Part shown: one piece after another, positions 35,311-47,510 of the stretch | How positions within the stretch are numbered: position 1 is the stretch's first letter | Layout of the letters: every line of letters starts with the position of its first letter | DNA from: Mactra quadrangularis | Lineage: Eukaryota; Mollusca; Bivalvia; Venerida; Mactridae | Assembly (NCBI GenBank): GCA_025267735.1 | Contig: CM046311.1 | Coordinates: 33,022,895-33,086,894 of the forward strand | DNA: 64,000 nt | Reading direction: 5' to 3' | The notes under the pieces: generated by a model | Seen by the model: the letters and a program-made list of their open reading frames with translations, nothing else | The model's database searches: none | Told to the model about the DNA's origin: nothing | Translations under genes and position numbers: made by a program

Positions 35311-35505
35311 ACATTGCAGTATTAAAGAAAACACAACTATTAAATTCCGCTGTGGTCAGAAGAAAACACTTCATGTCTTGGTGTATCCTCCTGTGTGGAG
35401 AATTCCACCCAGTAATGTTGATGAAACTGATACCTCATACAATGATTTCAAAGTCTTCAACAAACGTAGTCTTCATTTAATTCATGTCAATACTCGAAGC
35501 ATTTG
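35309..35505 (+). other. Exon-like open stretch of unknown identity
   Basis: After the MITE end, an open frame reads EHCSIKENTTIKFRCGQKK, VYPPVWRIPPSNVDETD and NDFKVFNKR. It has protein-like composition and a possible acceptor ATTGCAG near 35316, but no partner exon or clear donor was found. It abuts the broken third CCP copy and could be an exon remnant carried with an element. Confidence 0.3.
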
Positions 35506-35579
35506 ATAATCCATAAAACATTAACTTTAATCAATATTTCATGAAACACTTTAATCAAATGACCCATAAAATTTGATTA

Positions 35580-36130
35580 TTCTTAATTCAATTATTCCTG
35601 GAATTTCTATCAACTAAATTCAATAATTCATGAAATTTGTATTTACTAAATTCAATAATTCATGAAATTTGAATCAACTTAATTTAATAAATAACGAAAT
35701 TGGTATCAACTAAATTCAATCATTCATGAAATTTTTATCTACTAAATTCTAAACTTAATGAAATTCGTATCAACTAAATTCAATAATACATGAAATAATC
35801 AACTTCATTCAATTATTCATGATTAAATTCGTTACAACTAAATGCAATAACTAAATTAGTAACAAATAAACTCACTTGCAGTATGAATTCATTAAACTCG
35901 TTACTACTAAATTGGTAGTAACAACTCAATTCAAATATTCATGAAATTGGTATCCACTACATTCAATAATTTATGAATTTCGTATCACCTACATTATGTT
36001 AATTATGAATTTCGTATCAACTAAATTCTATAAGTCATGATATTTGTATCGACTAAATTTAATGATTTATGAATTTCGTATCAACTTCTTCAATATATTT
36101 TTAATTTTGTATAAACTGTATTATAATATA
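35580..36130 (-). repeat. Degenerate minisatellite, third copy
   Basis: Units of AATTCATGAAATTTGTATC / AACTAAATTCAAT type, as in 2090-2740 and 49140-49620. Confidence 0.85.
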
Positions 36131-36862
36131 TTCAATGATTTTACCATTCGGAACTCCTCGGCCATTCGCTACGAATAACCTCGGACATATTTAGGTGCCA
36201 TTTTGAAACTTTGTAAACAAATACACGACCGTTCAGGCGATGACTGAAGTTTCCGTAAATTTGAAATCACACATTTCAATGATACCGATGAAACAATACG
36301 TGGTTCAATTTAAAACAATTAAATATGTTTAGAAAAAGATCTGTGTGTATACTACAAGAACTATTTTGTATAACCGTTGCGTGCTTCGCCTCGCGTAGGT
36401 AGTAAAATCACAAAATCCAGTGAAGACCCCCCACGAATCCTTCCGAGATTATTCATTCATGAAAGGTCGCGGTGTTCCGAATGTGATTTTACACACTTTT
36501 TCTCCAAATAATTTTGAGGTTATTTCCTCTTTGGCTTAAGAAGATATAAACGACGAACTTTGAACCAAAAGCACAGGAAAATCCTTTGACTAATTACGTA
36601 TGAACCGAAAAGTAAATTTGCCTAATACAAACCTTTGCATTTTATCATATCACTGTCTTTCAACTTCTTAAGGTTTTCATGCGCTTTAGTTGTCCAGTTA
36701 CCATCAATACAGGTGTATACATTTATTACAATGCCATTGCCACAATCTAAATAAATTGCTTCGTCATTCCGTTAGTAAGTGATTTCTTGCACTTCTGACC
36801 CATCTTTCAAATTAACTTTTGATTTACCAGAGAAATCCGGTACTTGACATCCTTTTTTAGTT

Positions 36863-38383
36863 GTTCGAAGAGCAACTATATACGTCAATTTTGAGAAATC
36901 AGTATAGCAAGCTTACTACAAAATCTACTTTTTTGAGGTACATGAAGGAACTCTTCAAGCATGTGTATTAATGAGAAAGGTCTTGATAATTAATATTATA
37001 TTACTTACATTTAACCAAACACTGAAAATATGATAACAGAGATTCCCTGTGGTGAACCCCAATCTGAAAGGGCGTGACGCATTAATCTAATTTAAATTAT
37101 AGGATGAGTCCTATACGTAGACAATAAAACATTTCTTGGCTCAGACGCTTAACTCATATCGCACAACAACAACGCACAGGAAGTAGTTCGGCGTATACAT
37201 GAATATATAACTGCTGTATGTGTTTTTCTCTTTAAATATATAATCATGATGATTAAATTGTAAAAAAATGCTGGCTAATAACTTCAGGAATACTTATCCA
37301 TAGATACGAGGTACTTTCAAACCTCAATTGGGGTATTATCCGTAGCGTATCCTTATTTCGTTTTCAAAGGTCTGTGTAATGATTGACAGATGTAAACACT
37401 TTCACATGGAGCTTAAATGACCAGGGCCCGTATTACAGAAACATCTTATCCTTATCTTTTTCCTTAAGGTGTATTTTCCCCTTTTTTGTGACGTCCCGAA
37501 CAAATATATATTGAAAATTTGCCGAATCCAGAAATAGTCCCTCAGTATATAAGTATAGAGCAATTCAAAATGATCGTCTGCTATGACAAGCGAGATAATT
37601 CCTGAAATACACTTGTTAATCGGTTAATAGTGAAGCGCATGTATTATAGCGTATGAGTTAAGCGTCTCAGTTGAGCTCTTTACGTCGTATTATGTAATAG
37701 AATGGTATCAACTATTCCGTCACGACTCGTCGTTTGTGCCAGTTGTCAGTAGAGATGTTACATCATCTTATGTAATAGAATGGTTCTGTAGGAAAAGTTT
37801 AAAGATCGTAGTTGATGACTTTGGATTATGTCTGATTAGTGGACTTTATTTATTTAAACATACAGATAAAGTAGAATAAATGTGCATAAATGATTACCTT
37901 AAAGCACAATTATTGCATTGTTCTAAGTATGACCCACTTGAATTGTTGTGATTGTGCGAAAACCAATCAAATGTTGAGTTCAGCTGTCCGGTTAACATGC
38001 TGTATCTGTAGGTCGATTGTTTGAAGTGTTTTGAACTGGAACAATGCTGTTCTACCTATAAAACTAATATCACTCAACTGTTTGAACTGTGTACAAACGT
38101 TGTTGGAGCCGGGAATCTAATTTTACTTTTTAAAGGCGAACAAATTTATTGCCTTCCGCGCTTTGATTTGATTATTCAATGAAAATTGGATTTTCATGTA
38201 TACTTTATTTTAGTACATCATTTTGAAGATACATTTCATACAACGAAAGCTCTGCAGTTTATGTTTCAAGAAACAAAATCTTATTCTACGTATTTTTTTT
38301 TACATTTTTAGCACATTAAGTGACCGAAGCACAACGTGTTTTCTATGTCGAACAACTCCAGTGCATTTGGCGCTTTGATTAAT
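36863..38383. mobile_element. Insertion splitting the third-copy CCP exon from its acceptor
   Basis: Where the other copies read intron-TAG-exon, this copy has AGTTGTTCGAAGAGCAAC at one edge and GTCGAACAACTCCAGTGC at the other, short inverted AGTTGTTCGA ends. Class unknown, no ORF recognised. Confidence 0.45.
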
Positions 38384-38593
38384 AACCACAATTCATTAGT
38401 AAATATGGAATGTTATTTAATTAATGCAAAACTGTGCAAGCATGAATAATGGAGCACAAAAACAATAGGGTAAACCTATTTAAAACAATATCAGCTCAAT
38501 TTCGTGTAATTAGCAGTTCAGAGTCAGATTGATAATGATTTCAAGTCACTCTTTAATTAGCTTTAATATATATTTTAGTCATGGTTCTTTAAT

Positions 38594-38868
38594 AGGAGCA
38601 GTGGTATAGTGGTAGGGCGCGCGCTTAGGGTTCGAAAGGTCCTGGGTTCGATCCCCACTAGGGGCACTGCTAATTTCCTTGAGCAAGAAACTTACCTACA
38701 ATTGTTCCACTCCACCCAGGTGTAAATGGGTACTGTGAGGGATCGCCTGCGTGAGGGTGATTTCAGTGACCAGGAGTTATTGTACAAGATTGTAAAGTCG
38801 GCTGAACATGTAGATGGAAGCAGACTTCAAACCGCACTTTAACTTTTTAACATTAACTTTAACTTTTT
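38594..38868 (+). mobile_element. tRNA-derived SINE, right arm only
   Basis: Head GGAGCAGTGGTATAGTGGTA, B box GGGTTCGATCCC near 38645, body GGGGCACTGCTAATTTCC and ACCCAGGTGTAAATGGGTAC, tail TTTAAC repeats. The left arm at about 8870-8885 runs straight through without it. Confidence 0.85.
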
Positions 38869-39091
38869 TCTTTGTACATATTTTGTTTCGATTGGTATCA
38901 TTTTCATAACCAGTTTCCTATGGATATAACTACCCAGTCCTTTGTCATCTTGTACCATTCTTACATTAAAAGTAATAAGTATGTGAAATCAAATTAAGAT
39001 GAGCTATTTATTTAAAATGGATCTTATATGAAAATGAAAAAGCTCAAATATGTGTGAATAACATTCAGTATAGACAAAATATTTCCGTATA

Positions 39092-40442
39092 CTGTATGGC
39101 GGGTATTATCTGCGGGGTTTTTATTTTGGCTTTATTGGCGGAAAATGAAAATGCGCCAAATATAAACACCGCAAATACAAACCTCCGCAGTTTTAAGTCA
39201 CCACCATATTGTTTACTAAGGGACATTACTCTTAATAAATTTTGTAATCATTAAATATGTATTTATTAACTCCCTTAAAAACAAGAATTATGTAGTGGAT
39301 TAGGTGAGATTTATTATGTAAATGAACACAATTTGGTACTTTGAATAACACAAAGAAATTAATTCAAGTTATGTATGTAGCAAACGAAAATACAGACAGA
39401 CAACACAGTCATTCTAACAATTAGACGACAGGTTCCATCAGAACTCTGTTACAAAACTCGACGACGCTGTCGCCATTTTGTTTACTTTATAAACCCGTAT
39501 GCCGGTCATTTCCGAATCTTCATGAGTTTAGCTCAAACACTTATTTGATTGTCGTAAAAAAAAAGTCATTTTTAGTATTGCAATTAATTTAATTGCTTGC
39601 TGTCAAACCGAAGACAAACTTCTCATCAGCTAATTAAAAAAATTGAGTAAAAAGAGCGGAGTAAGTGTTTATGTAGCTTATTATTCATTGATAATCAAAA
39701 GAAAATTGTTGTCAAATTCATTTGTACATTGGAAATCTAACATCACGTGACGACACTTTATAATTAATTTTGTCTGTTTAAAGACTCCACTAGGTGGGTT
39801 GATTATACATTGTTAGCTGTTAATTTTAAAATTTGTTGGACCTTGACCAATGGATTCAGGTAAATTTGCGAGTTTTAAGGAGTGTGTGGCCGCAAACTTT
39901 ATTACCGATAATTTTTAACTAAGACAAAGGCGTTATTCACGACTATAAACAAACATGTGAATTTTTTATTATTCATCACAACAAACTGTTATTATAATAA
40001 GACTCTCGCGAGTTTGTCATACTTAAGCAATTTGAACGATCAATCAAATTTAGTGGCACACAGATAATATTATTTAACATAAAAAAAATCACATTTAATG
40101 GCAATTCTTATCACATGATTGAACTTGTTCCCGTCAATACATCGTGATAGAACTAGATAATCTGCTGTGTAAGCGTTGATTTTTCACTCGTCCGCTAAAA
40201 TTATGCAAATTTGTTGACACATTCAATAATTTAAAAAGTCGCGGTCGGTAGTGACCGCTAATACAATAAATTGACCGTTTAGTGAAAATGACATACATTT
40301 TGTAGTTATGTAGCTTTGACCATCTTTTACCGGGAGGTTTAAAATAGACGCTCAGAGTAATTTTCGCCAATATTTAGCATCGCCAATACAAATTTCTTGT
40401 TTACGCCAAATTTTTGCCCCGCAGAAATAACCCGCTATACAG
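39092..40442. mobile_element. 1.35-kb TA-flanked TIR element, copy 2
   Basis: Termini CTGTATGGCGGGTATTATCT and AAATAACCCGCTATACAG flanked by TA (39090-39091, 40443-40444). Inverted relative to 22874-24212. The left arm shows the empty site near 8650. No readable transposase. Confidence 0.88.
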
Positions 40443-40550
40443 TATGTGGATAGGATAAAAATGGTAATAGAACTCCATATTAATAAGGTACCTCTTTATG
40501 TTAATAGTTAAGATAAATTTTGTTTTAACTCTTTATTGACAATGTATATT

Positions 40551-40966
40551 AGGGCTGTCACAATATACTGGTATACCTGTATATTGAAATACCCAGCTGT
40601 GGCAATACGTATCGCGATACAATTTTAACGTACCGGTATTTGACGATATATTTTATTTCATTTGAAAAGTCTTCCCTTCTCGAAATAAAAGAAGCAAAAC
40701 GTAAGTTTTTCAAATGTTCATTCCATCTAACCTTAAGTTACAAGAATGTAACCGATTGGGGCTCGTCACAGTTTTAAATGACCGTATATACTTAAAGAGA
40801 CTAGATTATACCAGTAGCTGCATGTAAAATTTGCAATGCTTCTGTTAAATTCAGCGGAGGCACGGCGAATCTGGAAGTCCACAATATATCGCGGTACGTA
40901 TCGCGATTCGATGACAGCGTAGTGCAGTACATCGCGATAGGCTTCTGGCGTATCGTGACAGCCCTA
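40551..40966. mobile_element. hAT-like MITE shared by both arms (right copy)
   Basis: AGGGCTGTCACAATATAC and TATCGTGACAGCCCT termini; orthologous to 8132-8540. Confidence 0.82.
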
Positions 40967-41751
40967 AAGTATATGAAATAATATGGATATGTCCGCATGT
41001 ACTTTAGCAATGACTACTTTAGGTAATATATCTCCATATACTATGTGAAAATTTTCAAATGAATGATTTTTAAACTCTTTATTGACAATGAAAATATACT
41101 TAATTAAATGTGAACATTTTTACAAACTTTATCTTAAATTGAAAGTTACAGAAAAATTAAGATGACCAGGGACAAAGCTCTAGCTAGCAATATCATTAGA
41201 AATTTGACCACATATTTTAATGGCTCTCTGTCCTAGATAATTCACATATATTTCTGTGTCCAACAATTATTCTATCGTCTCAGTTATAATCATCTTAGGT
41301 GTTCATTATTGTTTTGTTAAGTGCTATTCATATACTACACACTTATTTGGCTATGAGCACTTTTTATGTATTTATATTGCTGAATTAATAACTTGTGTAG
41401 CTAGATTTGACAGTTTTTTATTGCTTTGCATAAAATCATGCACTCTTGGAATTAGATAATTTGATTATATCCAAGCTGTAAAACATTAGGTCAGTAAAAT
41501 ACTTAATAATTACAATCATAGCACTTTGTTACTTTTCTTCACAAATTATTGTTAAAAAATGTTTAATCGAAGGGAACAAACTCAAGAATGGTTAAAGCTT
41601 AATTATGTCTGAGTCACTTCCCTTTTTTCAATAAACGTTGATAAATGGCACAGATATTGTTTGTTTTTCATAGAATAATGTACTTGTAGTTGGGTCATTT
41701 GAATTTCCAGTCTATGACAAAAATATGAATGTCAGAGGTCCAGTTGGCATT

Positions 41752-42149
41752 CAATCTGATTAAAACCCGATATAAAATTTTCCGCTCGCCTACTCGCTAA
41801 TTTAGATCTGGCCTTTTTCAAACGAAGGTCACGTTCAGGTGACCTTTTCTCACCATACTATTCATGACGAAATTGTTATGATACGTAACTTGTTTACATC
41901 ATCTACGTCACGCAATTTGAAATGAGCCGCCTAATCGCAGACTGTGAATAATATCGCTGTTAAATTAGCATGCAAGCCTTGCTCTAAAAATAAAAAATTA
42001 CGAAATAAAAATGTGGTTAATAGTGTTTTGGTCTAAATGAAAGCTACGCACTGATTGTCGACACAAAGCTCATCTCGACGTAACCTTTCACGGAGAAAGT
42101 AGAGATCCTGTACGACAGCGGTCTACATGATATCTGTTTACGGAGATTG
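41752..42149 (-). mobile_element. 405-bp TIR element, copy 3, right arm only
   Basis: Termini CAATCTGATTAAAACCC and CTGTTTACGGAGATTG. The flanks GTTGGCATT (41743-41751) and TTTGGCATC (42150-42158) share a 7-base core. Left-arm DNA at about 7370 lacks it. Confidence 0.85.
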
Positions 42150-42711
42150 TTTGGCATCCATACATCAATTGTTAATCTTCAGCCCTACTTTTATTACTTG
42201 ATTCAGATTTTAATGTTAGGCAACTGCTATTCCAAAATCAACTGTCAATGGTGCATACATTTGATTTGCCAATTTAAATCTAATTTTATCAATGGTGACC
42301 ACAAAAGTCCTGTAAATAATATTGAAACCAAAGGGGTTAATGTATGCACTACTGACAGTTGAAGAAAATTTAACAATAACTTTATAAAAACTCTTGCAGA
42401 AATATATAAGAAATGCATAAAAACAATGGCATTAAGACCATCCAAAGTACAGGCTCCCTGATGGTTTATAAGGAGTTTTACTCTTGCTCTCCGTGCAGTC
42501 CTGTCTTTTACATCAGTGATCTTCGTAGTTCAGGTTGCAAACCTCCTAATATTCCTTTATGTATTCATGCCATTCATTATATCAGCTCAATCAAACTATA
42601 TAGCTCTTCCAGATAAAAAATTAGGTCTGTATGCCTAACATGACTTTCGTGTAGCTTATAATGTACATAACCAAAATGTTTCAATTTTATAGTGCCCCAA
42701 AATGTACGTTA

Positions 42712-44102
42712 GGGCCCCGTTACACCAAACTAGTTCCCAGAACGTTCGACCCCGTCCTTAAAATATCGCAAAACTGGTTGTGAACGAGCTAGGACGAGCC
42801 GTTTAAGTCGAAAAATGTCAGCCCTACGATCATAGTTCGTTCAGAACCAGTTCCCAATACGTGCATTTTGTTTTTATCTCGTCTGTAGTCCGTTTGTATC
42901 GGGATCAGATCGGGTAAAATTGCTCGTTCTCGTCACGAGACACCGTCTCCAACTAGTCCGAACCGTTCGTAGTCCGTTTTAACCCGTTCATAACTAGTTC
43001 TTCTAAGCTCCTTTACTATTGACCATCCCGTTTAAGACAGTTCAACTCGTTCTAAGAACGTTCCCATCTCGTTCTAAGAGCGTTCTGAACGTAATGACAT
43101 CGCGTTCTGATCCGATTGCTATGAATATCCAGGACGTTTCTACCCGTTGGCATTTTCGTTCCACGGTATAAGCTGTGAGGACACAATTTGTCAAGCATCA
43201 CTGTGACTACCATGCTTCCAAAACAGAGCAGAGCCAGACAGGCGGCCAATGTAAAGACAATCGCTTATAAAACTCACCTGCTAAGATGAAGCTTTTGAAG
43301 ACCAGCCTCTAGTTAAGCCTAAGAATTTTGAGCCTCCTGAGCCAGTCAATGAAAATAAGGGTGTGGTATCTCCTGCTTCTTATAATGACTCAGACAGCTA
43401 GGTTTCGGGAGAAGATTTGGAGCAGAGTCAGAAGCCAGAAGAAAGAAAAAAACTAAGACAAACACCCATCTCTTGGTGAGAAATCGTCTGTATTTATACC
43501 AAACTTTGCCAGATCGTACTGTAGACGTTATTGTGCTGTACGAACTGCATACGAACGCAATAAACTTATTAAAAACGAGTAGAACGTACCAAAAACCTCA
43601 TGCGAACTTTAAGAACTGCGTGTTAACGTATTGCAAACTGGTTCTGAACTTTATAATTTGTTTTCATACATTTAGACGGGATAACAACGCACTATGGACG
43701 TAATCAAAACGAGTTAAGTCTGTGTACAAACGGAATGAACCGAGTTACAAACGGAACAGGTCGGAGTGTAAACGTACTGCAAATTGATGCTCGATCGAAC
43801 TACGAAAAGTCACGTCCCGAGTACGATGTTAGTACGGCAATTTCGTTCGCAGTACGTCCATTCCGTTGCCAGTACGTTGTTACTCATTCTAGTTGCAGAA
43901 CGGGGTGGCCGCAGAAAATTTTTGAGTCGACTCAAAGTTCTGTAACCCCATTCTCGTTCAACCCCGTCTAAGCACGTTCATCAAGTTCGTATACAGACTG
44001 TAGCAAGTTGCTACTACGTTCATTCCGTTTGCACACAGTTGGAACTCGTTCGGTCCAATTTTTCCAGAACGTAGTTAGAACGAGTTTGGTGTAACGGGGG
44101 TA
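42712..44102 (+). mobile_element. Harbinger-like element, palindrome arm 1
   Basis: Ends GGGCCCCGTTACACCAAACT and AGTTTGGTGTAACGGGGGTA, flanked by TTA (42709-42711, 44103-44105). TWA targets and such ends fit PIF/Harbinger. Dense CGTTC/GAACG motifs fill both ends. The interior has the EPPEPVNEN coding relic with a stop (GACAGCTAG near 43400). Confidence 0.75.
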
Positions 44103-44221
44103 TTAACAAACTCTTGTTTATCCTAAATACATCTCCCAGGTTTAACGAAAAATGGTCGTAGCTTGCTCTTTTCCTATATTGAGTTACGACCATTTTTTGC
44201 TAAACCCGGGACATGTATTTA

Positions 44222-45608
44222 ATACCCCGTTATCCCAAACTCGTTCTCACTACGTTCTAAAAATTGGACAGAACGAGTTCAAACTGTGTGAAAAAGGACT
44301 GGACGTAGTAGCAACTTTTTATGGTCTGTGTACGAACGTGATGGACGAGCTCGGACGGGGTTGAACGAGAATGGAGTTTCAGAACTTTGAGTCGACTCAA
44401 AAATTTTCTGCGGCCACCCCGTTCTGCAATTAGACTGAGTAACAACGTACTGGCAACGGATTGAACGTACTGCGAACGAATTGCCGTACTAGCATCGTAC
44501 TCGGGACGTGACTTGTCGTAAATCGATCGGGCCTCAATTTGCAGTACGTTTACACACCGACCAATTCCGTTTGTTACTTGGTTCATTCCGTTTGCACACA
44601 GACTTAACTCGACTTGATTACGTCCATAGAGCGGTGTTATTCCGTCTAAATGCATGAAATCAAATTATTAAGTTCTGAACTCAGTTTGCAACACGTTAAC
44701 AGACAGTTCTTAAAGTTCGCAGTAGGTTTTTGGTACGTTCTACTCGTTTTTAGTAAAATTGCGTTCGTGTGCAGTTCGTACAACACAATAGCGTCTACAG
44801 TTCGATCTGGCGAGGTTTGGTATAAATACAGACGATTTCTCACCAAGAGATGGGTGTATGTCTTAGTTTTCTTCTTTCTTTCTGGCTTCTGACTCTGCCC
44901 CAAATCTTGTCTCGAAACCTGGCTGTCTGGGTCATTCGAAGAAGCAGGAGATACAACATCTCATTTTCATTGACAGGCTCAGGAGGCTCAGAATCCTGAG
45001 GCTTAACTTGAGGCTGGTCTTCAAAAGCTTCATCTAAGCAGGTGATATTTGAAAGCGATTGTCTTAACACGCGCCGCCGCCTGTCTGACCCTGATCTTTT
45101 TGGAGGTATGATGGTCACAGCGATGCTTGACAAATTGTGTCATCACAGCTTGTACCGCGGAACAAGAATGTCAACGGGTTGAAACGTCCTGGTTATTCAT
45201 AGCAATCGGATCAGAACGTGACGTCATTTCGTTTAGAACGCTCTAAGAACGAGATGGGAACGTACTTAGAACGAGTTGAACTGTCTTAAACGGGATGGTC
45301 AATAGTAAAGGAGCTTAGAAGAACTAGTTATGAATGCGTTAAACCTGACTACGAACTGTTTGGACTAGTTGGAGACGGTGTCTCGTGACGAGAACGAGCA
45401 ATTTTACCCGATCTGATCCCGATACAAACGGACTACAGACGGGATAAACACGAAGTGCACGTATTTGTAACTGGTTCTGAACGAACTATGATCGTATAGC
45501 TGACATTTTCCGACTTAAATGGCACGTCCTAGCTCGTTCACAACCAGTTTTGCGATATTTTTAGGACGGGATAGAACGTTCTGTGAACTTGATTGGTGTA
45601 ACGGGGCC
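44222..45608 (-). mobile_element. Harbinger-like element, palindrome arm 2
   Basis: Inverted relative to 42712-44102. It ends ATTGGTGTAACGGGGCC, flanked by TTA (44219-44221, 45609-45611). It carries the relic frame 45133-44646 (NITCLDEAFEDQPQVKP; SEPPEPVNENE) broken by frameshifts. About 60 bases of host DNA next to it also mirror the other arm. Confidence 0.75.
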
Positions 45609-46009
45609 TTAAGATAAACCAATTCACTAATACACATAAAAATAATCATCTGAGCCAAGCCCAAATTTCCCATTTATTTACATGCATATGACTCAAACTA
45701 TGTTATTGTATATACTGTTCATATATTAATTGCGCTGATATAAGTATTCATTACAGTATTTCCGTATTCATATTTGATAAAATATTTTTTAATAAGGACA
45801 GTTAATGTATGCACCACTGATAGTTGAATAAAACCTAACTATTCGAGTACTAGTACATGAATAGGTTTCAATTATATTAGAATTATTTGCAGTATGCAAG
45901 TCCAGTTTTTCTCAAAGTTTCATGTCTCCTAGATATTTTGGAGTGTACTGTATATCATTACGATGCATTATAATTTTACCTCCTTTGGTACTATGTGGAG
46001 CTGTCATCG

Positions 46010-46435
46010 ATTCAAACTATATTGCTGTATGGTCGATATAAATTTTCTGATCAATAATACTAGATCTCGTAGATATGCATTTTGAACTATCAATGATAAA
46101 TCCTATATTTGTAAATAAATGAAAGTCACTATTAAGGGTCAAATTTATGAGAGGAATATTCTATCATAATCGAAAACAGGTGTTCTGTTATAATAAGAAT
46201 TGATAGGTCTAAAACATTGACAGAAAATCGTTGAGGAAACAGCTTCAGTTCACAAAGGCTATAAAATTCATGACAAAAATACATCTATCATACGTTTATA
46301 ACAACGAAAATGTTTTGTATAATACTGCAGTGAAGGTATTGATATATATTGATGTATCGTCGATATCTATTTCTGGATATATAAATTTTGTTGATAAGCT
46401 TCGAGCCCAAACAATGACAGCTCTAAACTATTTTA
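46010..46435. mobile_element. hAT-like short element (GAGCTGTCAT ends)
   Basis: GGAGCTGTCATCGATTC and CAATGACAGCTCTAAAC termini with GATATAAAT/ATCGTCGATAT motifs; relative of 10077-10312. Confidence 0.55.
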
Positions 46436-47487
46436 GACAAAAGGTTTAGATATATAGGTATTATCTTGTTTTATTAACCTGTTAACTTGATGAATACAAC
46501 CACTTACAGTGGGTTTTTTTAACTTCTTTGAAACCATTGAACCAGGGACCCATATTGATCATTGATGAACTAAATATAAGGTTTTTGGAATATTGGAAAA
46601 TTACCAAGTTGGAAAGAAGTTATAAATAACAGATTCAGTGACTGTATTATTATTTAAGTCAGGACAGGGTGCTAAAACTAAAACTATTGTTGCTAATAGA
46701 ACACATAATAATGATTTCAGCCAAATGAATTGCTATTTTATATAAAATCGAAAGGTTAGATGAAAGGATAAAATAATTTTAGGGTTTGCATGTAATGTAT
46801 TCTAATGAATTGGACTGACCCTTATTAAATCCCAAATCACTGCTAATCATCCATTGTAATTGCTAGTTCCGTAGCTAGAATGTTATATTTGTGGTTAAAC
46901 TTTTTTCATGTATTGTATTTGTGTAATGAGGGATATTTGTCAATTGACATCCCTTGATTAAGAGCACCAATTTGTTCGTAAGTCATATCCGTGGATTTTA
47001 TCATTGTATTTATATGTGCATATTGTTGTTGAAGATCATGTGACTATAGACCCAGAAATGTATTATGATTATTGATTATGATAAATGTACAGATATTACA
47101 AAATAAAGATAGGTAAAAATATTCTCTTGTGTTTCAATTTCTGTCACTATGATTAAAACCAGACCTTAAAGCAACTGGTTACTCAATGGCTTACTTTGGA
47201 TCCGGCTTCCTCATAATTTCGGTCACTTTTGCATTCATAATATTTATGACGCAATCAGTTTGTGCTCTGTGACTTGTTTTTATTGTTAATAAGACACAAT
47301 TAGCAAAGAGCAGATAAATTACAACCTGTGAATTACATAATTAGCTCACAAATTATGAAATCATGGTGGTAATCACTGATTTGTTGAATAGAAAGTCATC
47401 TGAATATGACCGGTGCAAAGTTTCACAAAAATTGCACTATTTTCATATCAAAGGGAGATAATGAATAACTCATTTTCATCAAAATAT

Positions 47488-47493
47488 TTTATT
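47488..47493 (-). promoter_or_regulatory. PolyA signal of right-arm CCP gene
   Basis: AATAAA on the minus strand at the position equivalent to 3385-3390 of the left arm; a mariner element now separates it from the stop codon. Confidence 0.5.
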
Positions 47494-47510
47494 AAAAATT
47501 TTGCAACATA

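Larger units (their letters stand above)
35498..38485 (-). pseudogene. Third, broken copy of the CCP 3' region
   Basis: Same orientation as the right arm. It holds the minisatellite (35580-36130), exon B relic (36619-36862) and upstream intron (38385-38470), but ends at about 35500, just short of terminal exon C. The exon relic keeps the four cysteines but has an in-frame TAA after EITY. An insertion of about 1.5 kb (36863-38383) separates the exon from its acceptor. Sequence near 35500-35580 resembles left-arm 2690-2765, which the right arm lacks. Confidence 0.75.

Noticed and set aside
43052..44655. Several 65-132-codon frames in the palindrome as genes
   Set aside because: They read through subterminal repeat arrays in both orientations and differ between copies by stops and shifts.
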